Positions 1 through 4,876 are shown, counted from the stretch's first letter. The stretch is 5,048 bases of DNA from Lysobacteraceae bacterium (GCA_004173415.1 SEHC01000282.1:1-5048), one strand, 5' to 3'. Numbers and translations: made by a program. The notes: a model not told the origin generated them from the sequence alone.

Positions 1-521
1 GCCACGCGCGCTTGCAGCGCGGGCCACATGCCCAGCGAGGTGAACGAGGCCTTCGCGTATTTGCCGGCCGGCACGCTGGCGGTCAGTGCCAGCGCAAGCC
101 TTCCCTTGCTTCCCAGCCGGGGCAGCAGGTCGGCGCCCGGGCGCAGCGCGATGGGCGCCGGATTGGCCGCGCGCGGGGCCACCATCACCAGGCTGTTGCC
201 GAGCAGGTCGCGGCGGCTGGCGGTGTCGATCAGCCTGCGTCGGTGCAGGTAGTCCATCCAGTCGCGGTCCGCCGAAACGATGACGTCGGCCGGGGCGCCC
301 TGTTCGATCTGCCTGGCCAGCGCCGAACTGGCCGCATAGGACACGCGCACCGCTTGCCCGGTCGCCGTCTCGTAGGCGGCGGCCGCTGCATCCATCGATT
401 CCTTGAGGCTGGCGGCGGCGAACACGGTCAGCGGTGCCGGCGCATCGGCCGCAACAGCGGCGGGGGCGAGGGCAGAGAGCAGCATCGCGCAGATGAAAAG
501 CAGCGCACGGGTCATGCTCAT
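1..521 (-). CDS. modA: ModA, periplasmic molybdate-binding protein of an ABC transporter (partial, C-terminus beyond window)
   Basis: This is the solute-binding protein that captures molybdate in the periplasm and hands it to the ModBC permease/ATPase. The 173 visible residues begin with a signal peptide (basic start, hydrophobic residues 6-23, likely cleavage AVA|AD near residue 24). Family signatures follow: VFAAASLKESMD (residues 33-44, with the oxyanion-contacting Ser38), YAASSALARQIEQGAPADV and LLGNSLVMVAP, then VPAGKYAKASFTSLG. The frame is open to the left edge, so the C-terminal third is missing only because the window ends. The chosen ATG overlaps the stop of the upstream gene as ATGA. 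A second ATG two codons in is possible, and the ribosome binding site is weak, which fits translational coupling. It is the last visible gene of the left operon; modB and modC are expected further left but cannot be seen. Family assignment is secure. Confidence 0.93.
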   Translation of the reverse strand, partial: MSMTRALLFICAMLLSALAPAAVAADAPAPLTVFAAASLKESMDAAAAAYETATGQAVRVSYAASSALARQIEQGAPADVIVSADRDWMDYLHRRRLIDTASRRDLLGNSLVMVAPRAANPAPIALRPGADLLPRLGSKGRLALALTASVPAGKYAKASFTSLGMWPALQARV

Positions 522-1039
522 GGCGCGCCTACCACGGTGATGGAGTGGACTTGCCTCACCCAGCGCCCGCTCCGCGAATCGGCGGGCGCGATCATTCGCA
601 GCGGACCGGTCCCGGCGCCCAGCGGCCGGCCCTCGCAACGATCCACCAGCAGTACCGCGGGCCTGCCCGGCGAGGGGTCCAGTTCGGCCAGTGAATACAC
701 GACCCGGCCCCCGTCGCGCCCGGTGACCAGTACGTAATTCGCCAGGCCCGCGCCCTCCAGGGCTTCGGCGCTGAGCACGCCGCTGGCGCGCAACAGATCG
801 GCCACGGCAACGCCCTCGCAGTGCAGGGTGGAGTCCTGCACGGTGGCGGCGATCTTCTGCCGAGGCATCCGCGCCAGCGTCGCGGCGTCGATCGGGATCG
901 CAATCGGCGAAGCCTGTGACCCAGGCTGGGGCGACGAGGCATGCTGGTGCGGACTGGTCTCGCCAGGTGTCGTGCCCGCCAGGGTTGGCAGCAACACGGC
1001 CAGGGCGACCAGTGCAATGCGAAAGCAGGTGCGGCTCAT
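518..1039 (-). CDS. Small exported protein with a molybdopterin-dependent oxidoreductase (SUOX/YedY-like) fold
   Basis: A 173-residue protein with an N-terminal signal peptide (hydrophobic residues 8-21), a Ser/Pro/Gln/His-rich linker (about 23-44), then one compact domain. The domain shows the pattern of stand-alone PF00174-type proteins: CEGVAVADLLRASGV (74-88), YVLVTGRDGGRVVYSLAELD (102-121), VLLVDRCEGRPLG, GPLRMIAPADSRSGRWVRQV (145-164). In true sulfite oxidases a cysteine in a separate C-GN-R segment binds molybdenum. That segment is absent here, so catalysis is doubtful and a binding or accessory role is more likely (inference). Cys74 and Cys135 are the only cysteines outside the signal peptide and could form a disulfide. 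It overlaps the upstream transporter half and downstream modA by ATGA on both sides and has no clear ribosome binding site. Position directly before modA suggests a molybdenum- or molybdopterin-related job. The fold call is good; the function is unknown. Confidence 0.82.
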   Translation of the reverse strand: MSRTCFRIALVALAVLLPTLAGTTPGETSPHQHASSPQPGSQASPIAIPIDAATLARMPRQKIAATVQDSTLHCEGVAVADLLRASGVLSAEALEGAGLANYVLVTGRDGGRVVYSLAELDPSPGRPAVLLVDRCEGRPLGAGTGPLRMIAPADSRSGRWVRQVHSITVVGAP

Positions 1040-1452
1040 GGCCAGGGCAGCAGCTTGCGGCAGAGCAGGGAGCCTGCGAGCAGGGCGCCGACGAACACCA
1101 GGGCTTCCGGCGTGAACCGGACCAGGTTGGCCAGCGCCGGGCCCGGGCAGTACCCGGCGATGCCCCAGCCGATGCCGAACAGCGTGCTACCCACCAGCAG
1201 GCGCGCATCCACGCGCGGCGATGGCGCCGGGGCCAGCGGCGCACCGCTGAAACTGCGTCCGCGCCGCCGCAACCAGGCGAAGCCGGGGGTGCTGACCGCC
1301 AGCGCCGCGCCCATCACCAGGGCAAGCGAAGGATCCCAGGAGCCGGCGACATCGAGGAAGTTCAGGATCTTGTCCGGATCGGTCATGCCGGAAACGGCCA
1401 GGCCCAGGCCGAACAGCAGGCCGGCGCCGGAAGCGATCGCCATGGGCTTCAT
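1036..1452 (-). CDS. YeeE/YedE-family transporter, second half (DUF6691 / PmpB-like)
   Basis: A 138-residue integral membrane protein. YeeE/YedE proteins move sulfur compounds across the inner membrane (YeeE takes up thiosulfate), and many proteobacteria carry the family as two adjacent half-size genes; this is the second half. Visible signatures are GLGLAVSGMTDPDKILNFLD (residues 15-34), GSWDPSLALVMGAAL (37-51), and GIGWGIAGYCPGPAL (93-107) with the conserved Cys102. Hydrophobic segments lie at about 5-23, 42-60, 86-107 and 113-131. I chose the ATG of MKPMAIASG because the family homology begins there and because it overlaps the stop of the preceding half as ATGA. The longer frame upstream has no family character and is a shadow of its neighbour. 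Its stop overlaps the next gene the same way. This half looks intact, but its partner is not. Confidence 0.9.
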   Translation of the reverse strand: MKPMAIASGAGLLFGLGLAVSGMTDPDKILNFLDVAGSWDPSLALVMGAALAVSTPGFAWLRRRGRSFSGAPLAPAPSPRVDARLLVGSTLFGIGWGIAGYCPGPALANLVRFTPEALVFVGALLAGSLLCRKLLPWP

Positions 1453-1817
1453 GCGATGCCCCCGGCCAGGTGGCGCAGCGCGTAGACGGTAGCCATGCCG
1501 CTGGCGATGAACACCAGCACCGCGGCCAGCGAACGCCTGGACAGCCGCGCCAGCCCGCAGACGCCGTGGCCGCTGGTGCAGCCATTGCCGAGGCGAGTGC
1601 CGAAGCCGACCAGCAGTCCCGAGGCGATCAACCAACCCAGCGGGAAGTCGTCGCGTGGCGCGGGCACGCCGACCCCGAACGCAAACCACAACGCGGAGCC
1701 GAGCATCAGCGAGAGCAGGAACGCGATCCGCCAGCCGCGATCGCCGCGTTGTTCGATCGCCTGGTTGAGCAGGCCGCTGATCCCGGCGATGCGGCCGAGC
1801 CCGGCATACAGCAGGGT
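1449..1817 (-). pseudogene. YeeE/YedE-family transporter, first half (PmpA-like), N-terminus missing and out of frame with upstream gene
   Basis: The reading frame carries a clear first-half YeeE/YedE protein: LGRIAGISGLLNQ near its start, GDRGWRIAFLLSLMLG, GWLIASGLLVGFGTRLGNGC, TSGHGVCGLARLSRRS and a last hydrophobic segment. It keeps the two cysteines of the GNGCTSGHGVCG motif expected for sulfur-substrate passage. Family members normally have about 20 more residues, including the start of the first membrane helix, before the GR-AGISG motif. Here the homology begins abruptly at about base 1817, straight after hydrolase sequence. No ATG, GTG or TTG precedes it in this frame nearby; only CTG codons at 1814 and 1811 could serve. 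The first in-frame ATG (1706) would drop the AGISG segment, although it overlaps the hydrolase-frame stop as TGATG, so re-initiation there is conceivable. I read it as a remnant of a deletion or an assembly error rather than a normal gene. Confidence 0.75.
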
Positions 1818-2629
1818 CGCAGCGCGCCGCCACGCAGGTTGACCTGCAGCGACGGCAGGATCAGGGCGGGCATGGCCAGGGTCGCGTCGCGCGCGGTGCG
1901 CAGGGCCACGAATTCGGCTTCGCCGATTCCGTCGTGCAGGTGGATGTTGGACCGCCGTTGCTCGTCGATGCTGGTCTCGCAGGCCGCCGCGCGCCCGCCC
2001 GGGCCATAGTCGTGGCAGACGAACACCCGGGTGTCCCCGGGCAGGCTGTCGTAGAGGCGGTGGATGGACCGGTACAGGGTCGCTGCATCGCCGCCGGGGA
2101 AGTCGCAACGCGCGCTGCCCGCATCGGGCATGAACAACGAGTCGCCGGTGAACAGCGCGTCGCCGATCAGGTAGGCCAGGCTGTCGCGGGTATGCCCCGG
2201 CACCGGGATGGCCCGGGCCTGCAGCGAGCCGATCGCGAACGCCTCGTCGTCGGCGAACAGGCGGTCGAACTGCGAACCGTCGGTGGCGATCGCGCCATCC
2301 GGGTCCAGGCGCGCGGCGAAAGTCGCCTGCACCTGGCGGATGCCGGCGCCAATGGCCAGGACGGCGCCGGGAAGCTCGCCCTTCAGCCAGTCCGCGGCCG
2401 ACAGGTGGTCGGCGTGGGCATGGGTTTCCAGCAGCCAGCGCACCTGGTAGCCATGTTCGCCGGCGATGGCCAGCAAGGCCTGCGCCGAGGTGGTGGCGAT
2501 GCGCGCGGCCTTGGCCTCGAAGTCCAGCACCGGATCGATGATCGCCGCCACCCCTGTCTGCGGATCGGCCACGACATAGCTCCAGGTGCCGGTGTCGGGG
2601 TGATGCAATGGATGGACGCTGGGTCGCAT
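1706..2629 (-). CDS. MBL-fold metallo-hydrolase, persulfide dioxygenase / BLH-like, with aberrant C-terminus
   Basis: BLH/ETHE1-type proteins are mononuclear iron enzymes that oxidise glutathione persulfide to sulfite. This one starts with the family N-terminus (MRPSVHPLHHPDTGTWSYVV) and has the metal motif HAHADH (His70, His72, Asp74, His75), His146 in GHTRDS, Asp163 in FTGDSLF, the BLH signature DAGSARCDFPGGDA (169-182) and His206 in CHDYGP. All expected ligands are present. The start at 2629 is favoured over an upstream ATG at 2701 because AGGTGA sits 8 bases before it and homology begins there. Family similarity ends at LPSLQVNLRGGAL (residues 258-270). The usual short tail ending in a YLKIPL-like segment is missing; instead 37 residues rich in Cys, Ser, Arg and Ala, typical of out-of-frame reading, run to the stop at 1706. 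The enzyme core is complete, but the fold's last strand may be lost. It is first in the operon, ahead of the YeeE/YedE genes, a known sulfur-detoxification grouping. Confidence 0.88.
   Translation of the reverse strand: MRPSVHPLHHPDTGTWSYVVADPQTGVAAIIDPVLDFEAKAARIATTSAQALLAIAGEHGYQVRWLLETHAHADHLSAADWLKGELPGAVLAIGAGIRQVQATFAARLDPDGAIATDGSQFDRLFADDEAFAIGSLQARAIPVPGHTRDSLAYLIGDALFTGDSLFMPDAGSARCDFPGGDAATLYRSIHRLYDSLPGDTRVFVCHDYGPGGRAAACETSIDEQRRSNIHLHDGIGEAEFVALRTARDATLAMPALILPSLQVNLRGGALRPCCMPGSAASPGSAACSTRRSNNAAIAAGGSRSCSR
1806..1840 (-). other. Abnormal junction between hydrolase and YeeE/YedE coding sequences
   Basis: Hydrolase homology runs to the Leu270 codon (1822-1820) and transporter homology begins at the Thr codon 1817-1815, so no more than a few bases separate them. 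The last hydrolase codons and first transporter codons are related by a one-base step back (or two forward). A normal arrangement would need a hydrolase tail, a stop, a start and the transporter N-terminus, roughly 40 residues in all, between these points. The join lies in GC- and CTG-rich sequence (GCGCTGCGACCCTGCTG), where short direct repeats could have guided a deletion. I see no canonical -1 slippery heptamer. Whether it is biological or a sequencing artefact cannot be decided from the bases. Confidence 0.7.
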
Positions 2630-2674
2630 GGCGCGTGTCACCTGGGCCGGTTCTTTTCGCGAGGCGGAGTGGCA

Positions 2675-2701
2675 AATATACGCTTCCGGGAAAAACTCCA
2701 A
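2675..2701 (-). promoter_or_regulatory. Possible promoter for the hydrolase-YeeE-modA operon
   Basis: On the minus strand a TATATT hexamer (2680-2675) lies about 45 bases before the hydrolase start, in an otherwise GC-rich stretch. TTGGAG (2701-2696) sits 15 bases upstream of it as a poor -35 match. The region just before the gene is the natural place for a promoter, but the match is partial and the spacing short. I see no clear ArsR/BigR-type operator palindrome here. Confidence 0.35.
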
Positions 2702-2853
2702 GGGTCCGCTTCAGGTATCGGACTGGCGGCTCGGCTGCGACACATGATGGCAAGCGCTGCGTCGAAACAGGGAATTGCCGCTATTTAATGCGCCTCGAGG
2801 CAGGCGAGTCGCATTGCGTCGAGCGCTGTTTGTGGAGGCGCGTGCGGAACCCT

Positions 2854-2871
2854 GGGGCCGGGCCCGACCCC
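2854..2871 (-). terminator. GC-rich hairpin downstream of the DUF1330 gene
   Basis: An 18-base near-palindrome (ggggccgggcccgacccc on the plus strand) has a single non-Watson-Crick position, which would be a wobble pair in one strand. Flanking AACC/GGTT bases could lengthen the stem with a small bulge, and a second small palindrome GGTTGAAACC abuts it at 2872-2881. It lies about 60 bases after the DUF1330 stop, where a transcription end is expected, but no T-run follows on the minus strand. It is therefore not a classical intrinsic terminator; it could be a 3' stabilising or Rho-associated hairpin. Confidence 0.4.
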
Positions 2872-2931
2872 GGTTGAAACCGATCCGCGACGCGCTGCGG
2901 ATTGGATGGTCATCTGGACGCGGACAGCCTC

Positions 2932-3252
2932 TCAGCCGAGCAGGTCCGCGCCTTTATGGCCCTCGGCTACGCCCTGAACCAGGAACAGGTCGCCGCGCGT
3001 GTGCTCCATGCGCAGGGAACGAATTGCCTTGTACGCGTCCGATTCATACCAGTCCCGGGCCTCGGCCATCGAGGGAAACTCGATGACGACCAGATCCCCG
3101 GCCCATGCGCCCTCAAGCGGTTGGTATGGACCACCATGCACCCGGTACTTGCCGGAGAAAGGCGCCAGGGTGTCATCGATGCGTTGCAGGTATTCCCTGA
3201 TCCCGTCGCCAAATCGGGTTTCGCGTATCAGCGCGACAGCGTAGGCAGTCAT
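2932..3252 (-). CDS. DUF1330 family protein
   Basis: A 106-residue cytosolic protein of the DUF1330 family, small dimeric alpha/beta-barrel (ferredoxin-like) proteins with no agreed biochemical role. It shows the family pattern: an opening strand AYAVALIRETRF, DDTLAPFSGKYRVHGGP (about residues 26-42), LEGAWAGDLVVIEFPSMAEARDWYESDAYKAIRSLR (46-81) and a closing strand DLFLVQGV. The WYES-AY-AIR segment is the strongest marker. There is no signal peptide or membrane segment. The start has a good GGAG site 6 bases upstream, which lies in the 23-base gap after the nuclease stop, so the two genes are probably co-transcribed. The last dozen residues (EGHKGADLLG) are beyond the usual core. Family call is firm; function is unknown. 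Confidence 0.9.
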   Translation of the reverse strand: MTAYAVALIRETRFGDGIREYLQRIDDTLAPFSGKYRVHGGPYQPLEGAWAGDLVVIEFPSMAEARDWYESDAYKAIRSLRMEHTRGDLFLVQGVAEGHKGADLLG

Positions 3253-3275
3253 CGATTGCTCCAGGGCTTCATGCG

Positions 3276-4121
3276 TTACTGGTGGTCAAGCGCGGTGTTG
3301 AGCAGCTCCGCCAGTCGCCGCGCTGCCAGCTGCACCTGCTGCTCGGCCAGCGGACGCTGTGAGTCCAGGTAGCGGCTGTCCATCCGGTGCGACCTCGGAT
3401 AGACCTGGCGCGCATCCAGCAGCTTGCAGGATCCGGTGGCCCATGCGGCCGGGTCCGCAGACCGGGTCGGGACCTTCGACGTCCCTGTTTGCATGCCCAG
3501 GCGCGCGGCATAGCCGGGCAGCGACAGGCGGGTCGATGCGAACAGGTAGTAGTCCCAGACCGAATGCAGGTTGGTGCCCATGATTCCGTCGACGTAGTCC
3601 TTCTGCGCATAGGCCTCGGGCTTGAGGTCGGTACGCAGGCTGACCTGGAAGCCATTGCCGCCCTTGTCCGGACGATTGCCCGCGTGCAGTGGCTGGTGCA
3701 CGTCGCCGACCAGGTGGACCAGGAACTTGAGCGCATCGCGGCGCTGGGCCACCGGCAGGCGGCGGTCGGCAAGGATCGCGCGCTGACGCTCGATCTGGCC
3801 GATCACGCAATTGCCGTCGGGGCAGTCGCGTTCGGGGCGGTAGGCGCAGGTGCCGGACGGGAAATTGACGTAGTGCCACGAGGCCGTGCGCTTGAATGCA
3901 TCGGCGTCGCTGCGACGCAGGTCGTCGGCCCAGGTGGCCACGCCGGCCAGGGTGGGCTCGCTTTCCACGGCCAGCAACATGGCGACGTCGGAGAGCGCAC
4001 GCGGAGTGAGTTGGGCCTCGGCCAGTGCGGCGACCAGGCGGTGGCCCTGTGCGCTCCAGGCCCGGGCGGGCGCCGGCAACAGCAGGGCGGGGAGCATCAG
4101 CAGCAACAGGAGTCGGGTCAT
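3276..4121 (-). CDS. Exported S1/P1-type zinc-dependent nuclease
   Basis: S1/P1 nucleases cleave single-stranded DNA and RNA with a trinuclear zinc site and act outside the cytoplasm. Starting at MTRLLLLLML gives a 281-residue protein with a signal peptide cut after ARA, leaving Trp22 as the mature N-terminus. This matters because the N-terminal Trp is itself a zinc ligand. All nine ligands are visible: Trp22, His27 (GHR), Asp66 (TWADD), His83 (SWHYVN), His136, Asp140 and His146 (HLVGDVHQPLH), and His186 and Asp190 (NLHSVWD). Trp-to-His and Trp-to-Asp spacings match those of the fungal P1 enzyme. CVIGQI and DKGGN are further family marks. Compared with the fungal enzyme there is an extra stretch (about 166-181) before NLHSVWD, and Cys92/Cys100/Cys105 may form a disulfide. 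Starts at 4142 and 4130 are in frame, but none has a good ribosome binding site. It follows ompW by 43 bases. Confidence 0.93.
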   Translation of the reverse strand: MTRLLLLLMLPALLLPAPARAWSAQGHRLVAALAEAQLTPRALSDVAMLLAVESEPTLAGVATWADDLRRSDADAFKRTASWHYVNFPSGTCAYRPERDCPDGNCVIGQIERQRAILADRRLPVAQRRDALKFLVHLVGDVHQPLHAGNRPDKGGNGFQVSLRTDLKPEAYAQKDYVDGIMGTNLHSVWDYYLFASTRLSLPGYAARLGMQTGTSKVPTRSADPAAWATGSCKLLDARQVYPRSHRMDSRYLDSQRPLAEQQVQLAARRLAELLNTALDHQ

Positions 4122-4146
4122 GCCGGCCATTCTAGCCGGCATGACC
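4116..4146 (-). repeat. Perfect 12-bp inverted repeat over the nuclease start region
   Basis: GGTCATGCCGGC (4116-4127) and its exact reverse complement GCCGGCATGACC (4135-4146) flank a 7-base loop. The element lies between the ompW stop (4165) and the nuclease signal-peptide codons, and all three candidate nuclease start codons (4142, 4130, 4121) fall inside it. As RNA it would form a very stable hairpin hiding the start site. There is no following T-run on the minus strand, so it does not look like a simple intrinsic terminator, though it may weaken read-through from ompW. Confidence 0.8.
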
Positions 4147-4164
4147 GCGACGCTTGGGCAAGGA

Positions 4165-4794
4165 TCAGAACTTCAGCACGTAGGCCGCGCCGTAGACCAG
4201 AGGATCGATGTTGACCGTGCCGATGCCGGCGCCATCCAGCTCTACCTTGGTGTCGATGTCGGCCCAGCGTACGTCGACGCGCAGCGCGCCGCGCTGGCCC
4301 ATGGCGAAATCCACGCCCGCGTGCGCGGCCAGGCCCCATGAATCATCGAGCTTGAGCTTGCTGGCCGCCAGCGCGCCCTGGGTGTCCTCGCTGAAGAACG
4401 TGGTGTAGTTGATGCCCGCGCCGACGAAGGGCGAGACCTTGCCACCGCCATTGAAGTGGTATTGCAGCGAAACCACCGGCGGCAGGTGCTTGGTGCTGCC
4501 CACGGTGCCCAGCCCGTCGATGGCGATGTCGTGCTTGAACGGCAGCGCGGCCAGCACCTCGATGCCGAGGTTGTCGCGCACGAAATATTCGAAGGTGATG
4601 GTCGGCTTGATGTCGCTGTCGACGTCCACCGCCAGGGTGCCGCCGGCGAGGGCGCCGTTGCCGGACTTCGGGTTCACCTGGTGCACGCCCACGCCGAGGG
4701 TCCAGTCGCCGGCTGACTGGGCCAGGGCGGGCGTGGCGAGGCCGGCCAGGGCAAGGGCGAGTCCCAGGGCGATGGGGCTGTGGCTATTGGTCAT
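4165..4794 (-). CDS. ompW: OmpW-family outer membrane protein
   Basis: OmpW proteins are small eight-stranded outer membrane beta-barrels with a hydrophobic channel, linked to uptake of small hydrophobic compounds and to stress or oxygen responses. The 209-residue product has a signal peptide (hydrophobic residues 8-25, cleavage ALA|QS), then GDWTLGVGVHQVNPKSGN, the DIKPTITFEYFVRDNLGIEVLAALPFKHDI region, KHLPPVVSLQYHF, SPFVGAGINYTTFF and alternating barrel strands to a C-terminal Phe (VYGAAYVLKF), the usual outer-membrane assembly signal. I chose the ATG at 4794 over one at 4854 because AAGGAG lies 9 bases before it and the signal peptide follows at once; the longer form would put a charged 20-residue stretch ahead. 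Promoter elements upstream point to FNR-type activation. The nuclease gene follows closely on the same strand. Length matches the family. Confidence 0.93.
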   Translation of the reverse strand: MTNSHSPIALGLALALAGLATPALAQSAGDWTLGVGVHQVNPKSGNGALAGGTLAVDVDSDIKPTITFEYFVRDNLGIEVLAALPFKHDIAIDGLGTVGSTKHLPPVVSLQYHFNGGGKVSPFVGAGINYTTFFSEDTQGALAASKLKLDDSWGLAAHAGVDFAMGQRGALRVDVRWADIDTKVELDGAGIGTVNIDPLVYGAAYVLKF

Positions 4795-4810
4795 TTCGTT
4801 GCTCTCCTTG

Positions 4811-4825
4811 GGGTGACGATCACCC
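4811..4825 (-). repeat. Hairpin in the ompW 5' leader, next to the ribosome binding site
   Basis: A perfect 6-bp inverted repeat with a three-base loop (GGGTGA-N3-TCACCC) lies one base upstream of the AAGGAG ribosome binding site (4804-4809). With a predicted transcript start near 4828 it would form a stem almost at the 5' end of the mRNA. Such 5' stems are known to stabilise outer-membrane protein messages (ompA in E. coli). It is too tightly spaced to be a CRP/Clp site. Confidence 0.5.
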
Positions 4826-4834
4826 GTTGGGGCG

Positions 4835-4840
4835 ATTTTC
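4835..4840 (-). promoter_or_regulatory. Predicted -10 element of ompW
   Basis: GAAAAT on the minus strand is the best -10-like hexamer in the ompW leader. If the FNR-like box at 4863-4876 is centred at -41.5, the start site falls at about 4828 and this hexamer occupies exactly -12 to -7. The -35 position (AACGGG, 4863-4858) is far from consensus, as expected for an activator-dependent promoter. Confidence 0.5.
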
Positions 4841-4851
4841 CGCCTCTTGTC

Positions 4852-4865
4852 CAAACGCCCGTTTG
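4852..4865. promoter_or_regulatory. Palindrome CAAACG-CC-CGTTTG over the ompW -35 region
   Basis: A perfect 6-bp inverted repeat with a two-base centre. It covers the position expected for the ompW -35 element and overlaps the neighbouring FNR-like box by three bases. It is a plausible operator for a repressor competing with polymerase or the activator, but I do not recognise the binding protein, and chance is not excluded. Confidence 0.4.
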
Positions 4866-4876
4866 AGAATGATCAA
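4863..4876 (-). promoter_or_regulatory. FNR/ANR-like binding site upstream of ompW
   Basis: The minus strand reads TTGAT-CATT-CTCAA, nine of ten matches to the FNR/ANR consensus TTGAT-N4-ATCAA, with a perfect TTGAT half on the ompW-proximal strand. Its centre is about 75 bases before the ompW start codon and fits -41.5 from a start near 4828. FNR/ANR control is established for E. coli ompW and the Pseudomonas homologue oprG, which supports the assignment. Whether this organism has an FNR-type regulator is not visible here. Confidence 0.65.

Larger units (their letters stand above)
2630..2931. other. 302-base intergenic region without a recognised gene
   Basis: This gap separates the DUF1330 gene from the hydrolase operon, both on the minus strand. 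Open frames crossing it have no recognisable protein character. The hydrolase-proximal part (2640-2710) holds the ribosome binding site AGGTGA and the possible TATATT promoter element. The far part (2848-2881) holds a GC-rich hairpin. The stretch 2710-2848 shows nothing I can assign: no tRNA cloverleaf, no repeat array, and no regulator gene such as the ArsR-type bigR that often accompanies BLH genes. Confidence 0.6.

Noticed and set aside
12..737. Plus-strand open frame of 241 codons opposite modA and the SUOX-like gene
   Set aside because: Arg/Gly/Gln-rich composition with no domain character; it is the antisense shadow of two well-supported genes in GC-rich DNA.
1800..1830. Programmed -1 frameshift joining hydrolase and YeeE/YedE into one fusion protein
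   Set aside because: The frames differ by the right step, but there is no X-XXY-YYZ slippery heptamer and both proteins lack sequence at the join, which a frameshift alone would not explain.
2670..2690. BigR/SqrR-type operator at the AT-rich patch before the hydrolase gene
   Set aside because: GCGTATATTTGC is only partly palindromic and does not match an operator pattern I can support; kept only as a weak promoter.
1449..2753. A single 434-codon minus-strand protein covering hydrolase and transporter
   Set aside because: Only its last 122 or so residues are real YeeE/YedE protein; upstream it reads the hydrolase gene in the wrong frame, giving Arg/Pro/Gly-rich nonsense.
1934..2788. Plus-strand open frame of 284 codons opposite the hydrolase
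   Set aside because: No recognisable motif; the opposite strand carries the metal-binding hydrolase in a conserved frame.
2710..2931. tRNA, small RNA or CRISPR repeat in the intergenic gap
   Set aside because: No cloverleaf arms, T-loop sequence or repeated units were found; only hairpins.
3387..4214. Plus-strand open frame of 275 codons opposite the nuclease
   Set aside because: It lies wholly antisense to a nuclease with all catalytic ligands; long antisense frames are usual at this GC content.
4795..4854. Longer ompW start at 4854
   Set aside because: It would add a charged 20-residue stretch before the signal peptide and bypass a good AAGGAG site; the added region holds the leader hairpin and predicted -10.
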